This document shows positions 1 through 4,294 of a DNA stretch of 7,722 nucleotides, piece after piece. Both the position numbers and the translations under genes were made by a program. The notes beneath the pieces were generated by a model, which was not told the DNA's origin, ran no database searches, and saw only the letters and a list, made by a program, of their open reading frames with translations. The number at the start of each line of letters is the position of its first letter. Within the stretch, counting starts at the first letter, position 1. This DNA is from Gemmatimonadota bacterium (GTDB lineage Bacteria; Gemmatimonadota; Gemmatimonadetes; Longimicrobiales; Longimicrobiaceae): positions 1 through 7,722 of the forward strand of contig JAFAYN010000301.1 in assembly GCA_019240375.1 (NCBI GenBank). The letters run 5' to 3'.

Positions 1-131
1 CGGGCGCCCTGCAGGTGCGGCTCCAGGATCGCCAGCCACTCGTCGCGCACGTACTCGGCGGTGGGGCGGACGCGGCGGTCCGGGGGCGAGGTCAGGTGCC
101 GCCCCGCCCACTTCCCTCCCACGATCCTCAC
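1..131 (-). CDS. rsmD: 16S rRNA (guanine-966-N2)-methyltransferase RsmD, N-terminal fragment
   Basis: This is the 5' end of a gene cut by the window edge; 43 full codons are visible. The GTG start at 131-129 gives VRIVGGKWAGRHLTSP followed by DRRVRPTAEYVRDEWLAIL. This is the classic RsmD opening: an RIVGG(K/R)xxGRxL strand followed by an RPT..VR...F/W..L helix. In the known family this segment precedes the SAM-binding fold, and the enzyme methylates G966 of 16S rRNA in the assembling 30S subunit. The catalytic motif (usually a DPPY/NPPF-type sequence) lies outside the window. The start overlaps the stop of the upstream ArsC-like gene in a GTGA arrangement (4 nt shared), so translational coupling is likely. 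A purine-rich AAGGGGG about 8 nt upstream can serve as ribosome binding site. Family assignment is firm for a fragment this short; completeness cannot be judged. Confidence 0.85.
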   Translation of the reverse strand, partial: MRIVGGKWAGRHLTSPPDRRVRPTAEYVRDEWLAILEPHLQGA

Positions 132-484
132 TGCGCCGCCCCCTTCACGTGCTCCTTCCACTCCGCCTCGCTCCAGCCGAGCGAGAGCAGGTTTCCGGAG
201 CGGAGGAGGGGGGTCTTCAGCAGGAGCGGGTCCTCTTCCAGGAGCGGGAGGATGCGCGACTCGGCGACGTGCGCCACGTGCAGCCCGCGGTCGCGGAAGC
301 GCTTCCCCTCGCGGTCGAGGAGCGCCTCCGCCCCGAACTTCTGCGCGAAGCGCTTCAATTCGCCCGCGGAGGCGGCGCGCTCGTTCAGGTCCACCAGGTG
401 CGTGCGGATGCGGCGCTCCTTGAAGAAACGGAGCGCCTTCTGCGTGTCCTTGCACTTCCTGGTGCCGAAGATCTGGACTTCCAT
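128..484 (-). CDS. ArsC/Spx/YffB-family thioredoxin-fold protein
   Basis: This 118-residue protein has the length and pattern of the ArsC superfamily. A beta strand (VQIFGT) leads into TRKCKDTQKALRFF, with the candidate active Cys11 at the N-terminus of a helix. It continues with a short acidic 'VDLNER' strand, a helical middle and a C-terminal KTPLLRSGNLLSLGWSEAEWKE segment, where arsenate reductases have RPIVV and a later arginine. Cys11 is the only cysteine, so the Spx-type CxxC redox switch is absent. The 'RP' arginine is K90-T91 here and the three arginines that bind arsenate in E. coli ArsC are not clearly conserved. A role as true arsenate reductase is therefore doubtful; a glutathione- or thioredoxin-linked thiol protein is equally possible. 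The start ATG is preceded by AAGGGAG (494-488), directly after the stop of the upstream membrane protein gene. The stop overlaps the rsmD start by 4 nt. Substrate is unknown. Confidence 0.85.
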   Translation of the reverse strand: MEVQIFGTRKCKDTQKALRFFKERRIRTHLVDLNERAASAGELKRFAQKFGAEALLDREGKRFRDRGLHVAHVAESRILPLLEEDPLLLKTPLLRSGNLLSLGWSEAEWKEHVKGAAQ

Positions 485-494
485 GCTCTCCCTT

Positions 495-1862
495 TCAGCG
501 GACCGGTGCGGGGCGCCCCCGGGCAGGGTGCCTGGCGGGCGCCGCCTCCCCGGCCGACGGCGGGAGCGCGGCCAGGCGGCGGAGCGCCAGCGCCAGCCCC
601 AGGTGCGCCGGGAGCGCCAGCGCGATGGCGATCCCGTTCCCCTGGTCGAGCCCCGGGAGCACCTGCGCCACCAGCCCCAGCACGGCGAGCGCCACCACGA
701 TCCGGCTCACCGCCACCGCAGGGCGGGCGGCCCAGCGCGCCCCCATCGCCAGCGCGGGGGCAAGGAGCACCAGCGCCAGGGCGACGGGGTCGAGCTGGAA
801 CAGGTTCTCGTTGCGGTAGGCGATCTGGTGGTCCGTGAAGAGCCAGAGCCCCGCCAGGATCACCCCGCCGCTCCCCACGAACAGCGTCCAGAGCGCGGCG
901 AGCCCCGCGAAGCCGTAGCGCGCCGCCCGGCTGCGCGCCGCGCCCCGCGCCAGGAGGAGGAAGGCGCTCCCCAGCGCCAGCCCCGCCAGCAGGAAGCCCG
1001 GGATGCGCCGCGGCGGCGCCTGGCGCTCGGGCTCGCGGGCGGAGGGGACCAGGACCCGCTCGGAGGCGACCAGCGGGACCTCGCGCCCGGCCGCGTCGCG
1101 CACCCGCATCCGCGCCACCTGGTCGTGCAGCTTCTCGGGGAGGAACATCTCCTCCCACCGGGAGATCGGCCGGTCGGCGGGCTCCCCCAGCCCCATGGTG
1201 ATCGCGGCGTAGATCGGCACGTCGTCGGCGGTGAGGCGGTCGGTGTGCCAGCGGTAGCTGCTCCCCGACGGGACCGCCTGTGTCTCGGCGCGGATCCGTC
1301 CGCCCAGCACCCGGTCCAGCGCGTCGCGCACCCGGGTGGAGCAGTTGTCGCGGTAGTAGTCGTAGCGGTAGAAGCGGTTCTCCGGGGACTCGTTCCACTC
1401 CAGGAAGTCGCGCAACTCCGCCCTCTGGCGCGGGGTCAGGTTCAGCTCCTGCGCCGTCACCGACCGGTTGCCGCGCTGGTACACCGGGAGCGTCCAGTCC
1501 ATCGGGATCCCCTGCATCCAGTAGAGCATCCGCCCCTGGACGAAGCGCAGGACGAAGTTCTCCTGGCGGAAGTCGAACATCCCGTAGTTGTACGCCTGGT
1601 CGGTGCCGCGGACCGGGTCGTGGATCCAGATTGCGTTGTGCCCGAACTTCTCCCACACCTCGTCGCCCTGCCCCATGGTGAGCAGGTACACGGTCAGCTC
1701 GGCGCCGGGCTCGATCCGGCCCGGGGTCGGGGCCGCAGCCGTGGGGACGGAGGCCGGCCCCTGGGCCGCCGCGGGGACGGGGAGGAGCGCGGCGGCGCCC
1801 AGCGCGAGCGCCGGGAAGACGCGCGCGAGCACGGCGCGGAGGGTGGAGAGCGGGTACGGCAT
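495..1862 (-). CDS. Lnb/DUF4105-type membrane protein with periplasmic Cys-His domain
   Basis: 455 residues. Residues 1-34 look like a signal peptide (hydrophobic core, cleavage near AAAQG). The periplasmic part (about 50-285) carries hallmarks of the DUF4105 family, now called the Lnb N-terminal periplasmic domain: EKFGHNAIWI with His75, YNYGMFDF at 91-98, and YYRDNCSTRVRDAL with Cys174. The Cys/His pair is the presumed catalytic centre. Five hydrophobic segments follow (about 288-306, 317-342, 359-376, 384-403, 410-428), with the conserved loop TDHQIAYRNENLF at 343-355 between the second and third. Proteins of this layout include the Bacteroides lipoprotein N-acyltransferase Lnb (recalled knowledge), so N-terminal acylation of lipoproteins at the inner membrane is a reasonable hypothesis, not shown here. 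The gene leads a probable operon with the ArsC-like gene (10-nt gap) and rsmD. No strong ribosome binding site precedes the ATG; GGGAGG is about 25 nt upstream, so the exact start is less certain. Confidence 0.85.
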   Translation of the reverse strand: MPYPLSTLRAVLARVFPALALGAAALLPVPAAAQGPASVPTAAAPTPGRIEPGAELTVYLLTMGQGDEVWEKFGHNAIWIHDPVRGTDQAYNYGMFDFRQENFVLRFVQGRMLYWMQGIPMDWTLPVYQRGNRSVTAQELNLTPRQRAELRDFLEWNESPENRFYRYDYYRDNCSTRVRDALDRVLGGRIRAETQAVPSGSSYRWHTDRLTADDVPIYAAITMGLGEPADRPISRWEEMFLPEKLHDQVARMRVRDAAGREVPLVASERVLVPSAREPERQAPPRRIPGFLLAGLALGSAFLLLARGAARSRAARYGFAGLAALWTLFVGSGGVILAGLWLFTDHQIAYRNENLFQLDPVALALVLLAPALAMGARWAARPAVAVSRIVVALAVLGLVAQVLPGLDQGNGIAIALALPAHLGLALALRRLAALPPSAGEAAPARHPARGRPAPVR

Positions 1863-1874
1863 GATCGCTGGATT

Positions 1875-1908
1875 CGGGAGTCCGGGCCTCCCGGAAGGCG
1901 CTCCGGGA
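1875..1908 (-). repeat. Overlapping inverted repeats in the leader of the Lnb-like gene
   Basis: The segment CTCCCGG (1888-1894) can pair with either side. It forms CGGGAG(1875-1880)/CTCCCG(1888-1893) with a 7-nt loop, or TCCCGG(1889-1894)/CCGGGA(1903-1908) with an 8-nt loop. The two pairings exclude each other and lie 13-46 nt upstream of the ATG at 1862. They would involve the only GGGAGG tract in the leader. This could be an operator or a folding leader, but short GC dyads are common by chance in DNA this rich in GC. Confidence 0.25.
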
Positions 1909-1916
1909 AGCGGCGA

Positions 1917-1946
1917 AAGCTACCGCCCCGGCCCGCCTTCCGCCAA
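1917..1946 (-). promoter_or_regulatory. Weak candidate sigma70-type promoter for the Lnb-like gene
   Basis: On the minus strand TTGGCG (1946-1941) and TAGCTT (1922-1917) are separated by 18 nt. They match the -35 and -10 consensus at only 4 and 3 of 6 positions. The site sits between the upstream terminator-like hairpin and the ATG at 1862, where a promoter is expected if the hairpin ends the previous unit. It would give a leader of roughly 45-50 nt. Support is positional more than sequence-based. Confidence 0.2.
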
Positions 1947-1972
1947 GTCCGCCCCGGCGGCACCCCGAGACG

Positions 1973-2006
1973 CGACGAGGGCGCCCCTGGTGGGACGCCC
2001 TCGTCG
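1973..2006 (-). terminator. Strong hairpin after the TPR/HD-GYP gene, probable terminator
   Basis: The arms CGACGAGGGCG (1973-1983) and CGCCCTCGTCG (1996-2006) are perfect 11-bp inverted repeats. In minus-strand RNA the stem continues through a U.G pair and three G-C pairs to a 4-nt ACCA loop, 15 pairs in 34 nt. In plus-strand RNA the same position is a C/A mismatch, so the fold is better on the minus strand. It begins 43 nt after the stop at 2050. No U-tract follows, so it would be an atypical intrinsic terminator or an RNA 3'-end stabiliser. The rest of 1863-2049 contains only the leader elements described separately. Confidence 0.55.
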
Positions 2007-2049
2007 TGACGGGGATCGTGGCGGCGGACGCGGCTTCCCGGCGCCCCGC

Positions 2050-3597
2050 CTATACCAGCGCCCGGAAATTTCCCACCAGCTCCGGGTCCAGGCTGACGCC
2101 GGACTCCCGCTCCAGCACGGCCAGCGCCTCGCCGCGGGAGTAGGCCGGGCGATAGGGGCGCTCGCTGGTCAGCGCGTCGTACACGCTCGCCACGCCCAGG
2201 ATGCGGGCGCTCCGGGGGATCGCCTCCCCGCGCAGCCGGTCCGGGTACCCCGACCCGTTCCACCGCTCGTGGTGGCTGCGCACCATGGTCTGCACCTCGG
2301 CGGGGAAGCCCATCTGCGAGACCAGCGCCTCGCCCACCACGGTGTGCACCTGCACCACCTCGCGCTCGGCCGGGGTGAGGGCCCCGGGCTTCCCCAGCAC
2401 CTGCACCGGGATGGCCGAGCTCCCCACCTCGTGCACGAACGCCCCCACCCGCAGCCAGGTGACCTCCGAGCAGGAGAGCCCCACCCGCTCGCCCAGCCGG
2501 GCGCTGTACTCGGCGATGCGCTGCGTGCACCCCGTCCGGTACCGGTCACGGGACTCCACGGCCGCGGCGCCCCAGCTCCGCACCGCGGGGAGGTACTTCG
2601 CTTCCAGGCGGCTCAGCCGACGCTCGATGTCCATCACCTCGCGGCGGGCCTGGAGCTGGCGGAAGACCCCCAGCGCGCGGTTCAGGTACAGCACCGCGTC
2701 CTGGTACCGCTCCTCCTCCATCCGCAGCAGCGCCCACTCCATCTGCGCCTCCGCCTCCAGGAGACGGTTCTGCGACGCCTCGGCGAGTCCCAGGGCCAGC
2801 GAGAAGTGGGTGTCGGCCTGCTCCGGCTTTCCCGTGTCGCGGTACAGCATCCCGTACAGCTTGTACGTTTCGGCGATCCACGACTTGGAGCGGAGCCCGG
2901 TGAAGACCTGCACCGCGCGGTCGCAGCTCTCGCGGGCTTGCTCGAAGCGCTCCCGCTGCAGGTACAGCTCCGCGCGGTTGACCTCCACCGCGCCGGTCAT
3001 GTACCGGTCGCCCGCCACCTCGGCCAGGGTGGACGCCTCGTCGTAGGCGCGCTCCGCCGCCGCCCAGTCGCCCAGGTCGACGTACGACATCCCCAGGTTG
3101 TTGAGGACCTGCGAGGCGGCGCGGTCGTTCCCCAGCCGCCGGAACCGCTCCAGCGCGGAGCGGTTCCCTTCCAGCGCGGCCGCGACGTCGCCGCGGATGT
3201 TCGCCAGGATCGCCAGGTTCTGGCAGACGATGGCGCAGGTGCCGTCGTCGCCCGCCTCTTCCGAGATCTCCCCGGCGCGGGTGTAGAGCCGCTCCGCCTC
3301 GTCCAGCCGGCCGCGCCACTGCTCGACGGACGCCAGCCCGACCAGGGCGTTGGCGGCGTGCCACCGCAGCCCGCCGGCCTCCGCCACCGCCGAGCTGGCC
3401 TCGTACATCTCCTGGGCCAGCTCCAGGTCGCCACGCTCGCGGTGCACCCGCCCGATCCAGCGCAGGACCGACGCGGCGGTCCCGGCGTCCCCCTCCCGGG
3501 AGAGACGCGAGAACGCCTCCTCGTACCGCGCCAGCGCCACATCCCAGGCGCCGGCGCGCTCCGCTTCCTGCGCCGCTTCGATCGAGTGCTCCAGCAT
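2050..3597 (-). CDS. TPR-repeat protein with degenerate HD-GYP domain
   Basis: 515 residues from the ATG at 3597. Residues about 1-335 form eight or nine tetratricopeptide-type repeats of about 40 residues (for example LNNLGMSYVDLGDWAAAERA), with no signal peptide or membrane segment, so it is cytoplasmic. Residues about 350-515 match HD-GYP: HHERWNGSGYP at 442-452, RGEAIPRSARI after it, YDALTSERPYRP near 473-484, and His418 of the HTxxG helix. Key positions differ from the family pattern. GH is GC (Cys357), HD is HE (His389-Glu390), the following GK is GS (Ser393), and AD before the YDAL segment is AS (Ser471). HD-GYP enzymes normally use these positions for the metal centre that hydrolyses c-di-GMP, so activity is doubtful and a binding or scaffolding role is likelier. 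It follows the lipoprotein gene by 42 nt, probably in one operon with the kinase. An upstream GTG at 3609 would add four residues. Confidence 0.9.
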   Translation of the reverse strand: MLEHSIEAAQEAERAGAWDVALARYEEAFSRLSREGDAGTAASVLRWIGRVHRERGDLELAQEMYEASSAVAEAGGLRWHAANALVGLASVEQWRGRLDEAERLYTRAGEISEEAGDDGTCAIVCQNLAILANIRGDVAAALEGNRSALERFRRLGNDRAASQVLNNLGMSYVDLGDWAAAERAYDEASTLAEVAGDRYMTGAVEVNRAELYLQRERFEQARESCDRAVQVFTGLRSKSWIAETYKLYGMLYRDTGKPEQADTHFSLALGLAEASQNRLLEAEAQMEWALLRMEEERYQDAVLYLNRALGVFRQLQARREVMDIERRLSRLEAKYLPAVRSWGAAAVESRDRYRTGCTQRIAEYSARLGERVGLSCSEVTWLRVGAFVHEVGSSAIPVQVLGKPGALTPAEREVVQVHTVVGEALVSQMGFPAEVQTMVRSHHERWNGSGYPDRLRGEAIPRSARILGVASVYDALTSERPYRPAYSRGEALAVLERESGVSLDPELVGNFRALV

Positions 3598-3602
3598 GCT
3601 AA

Positions 3603-3607
3603 CCCTC
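3603..3607 (-). promoter_or_regulatory. Ribosome binding site deciding the TPR/HD-GYP start
   Basis: GAGGG lies five nucleotides (TTAGC) upstream of the ATG at 3597. The longer frame starting at GTG 3609 would put this site inside the coding sequence. Its own nearest purine tract, GAGG, ends only two nucleotides before the GTG, which is too close. The ATG is therefore preferred. Confidence 0.55.
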
Positions 3608-3639
3608 ACGACCTCGGGTCGGGGAATCGGATGGCTGCT

Positions 3640-4248
3640 TCAGGGGATGTTCGTGACGGTCGAGTCGCCCTCTTCACCGCGCTGTCCGCCGATGACGTAG
3701 CCGGAGAAGTGGGGGATGTCGCCCGTGACCGTCTTCTTCGCAGTATCGACCGTGGAGGGCATCGGGACGAGCGTCCCGTCGGTGCGGTCCCACAGGATCA
3801 GGAGCTTCGACTCGTCGAACGCCTGCGTCATCCGGGCGTAGCTCATGGTGAGCTGGACCGGCCTGGCGAAGCCGGCTCCGCCCACGTCCACCATCTGCCC
3901 GAGCGGGGTGAGCTGCACCGCCGACAGGTAAACCTTGATGTGCGACGGGTCGATGATTCCCATCGTGAAGACGGTCGGCTGCGCGACCGCGCCCGCCGGG
4001 ACCTTCAGCTCGTGCTCGCCGAGGCGCAGGCTCCCCCCCTCCGCGCCGATCACGGCCACGGTCAGGCCGGAAAAGCCGTCGTCGCCGAGGAGCTGGAAGT
4101 AGCCGGGGCCGGTGGCCAGGATCGTCTGGTTCGCGGCCGAAGGCGCGACCAGCGACTCGGGGCCGGGGCCGGAGTCGCACCCCGACGCGGCCAGGGCGAG
4201 GAACAGGGAGGATACCGCCGCAAGCCTGCCCCACGAGCGCATTTTCAT
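3640..4248 (-). CDS. Small lipoprotein with ZU5-like segment, function unknown
   Basis: 202 residues. The N-terminus is a lipoprotein signal: basic MKMRSWGR, hydrophobic AAVSSLFLALA, then AASGC with Cys24 as the acylation site, followed by a flexible Gly/Pro/Ser-rich linker. Export and anchoring in a membrane are therefore expected. The mature part is predicted mostly beta. IGAEGGSLRLGEHELKVPAGA (68-87, given in two parts: IGAEGGSLRL and GEHELKVPAGA) resembles ZU5-type domains, which have a GG...L.VPxGA signature. The C-terminus has LLILWDRTDGTLVPMP and an IPHFSGYVIG motif (178-187), a pattern I associate with bacterial ZU5/GAIN-like surface proteins. GGGAAG lies five nucleotides before the ATG at 4248; the ATG two codons later is less well placed. 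It lies between the hybrid kinase (46 nt upstream) and the TPR/HD-GYP gene (42 nt downstream), suggesting an envelope component of the same unit. No enzyme motif is seen; a binding or sensing role is only a guess. Confidence 0.85.
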   Translation of the reverse strand: MKMRSWGRLAAVSSLFLALAASGCDSGPGPESLVAPSAANQTILATGPGYFQLLGDDGFSGLTVAVIGAEGGSLRLGEHELKVPAGAVAQPTVFTMGIIDPSHIKVYLSAVQLTPLGQMVDVGGAGFARPVQLTMSYARMTQAFDESKLLILWDRTDGTLVPMPSTVDTAKKTVTGDIPHFSGYVIGGQRGEEGDSTVTNIP

Positions 4249-4294
4249 CTGGGCTTCCCGTAAAGATAGTGTGTGTAACCGCCGCTCCGGCCGG

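Noticed and set aside
128..484. Arsenate resistance gene arsC.
   Set aside because: Fold matches, but the arsenate-binding arginines are not clear and no other ars gene is present in the window.
1588..4263. Very long plus-strand open frame (891 codons) and a similar one at 15-2009.
   Set aside because: They are antisense to well-supported genes, are rich in Arg, Pro, His and Ala from GC-biased third positions, and show no domain pattern.
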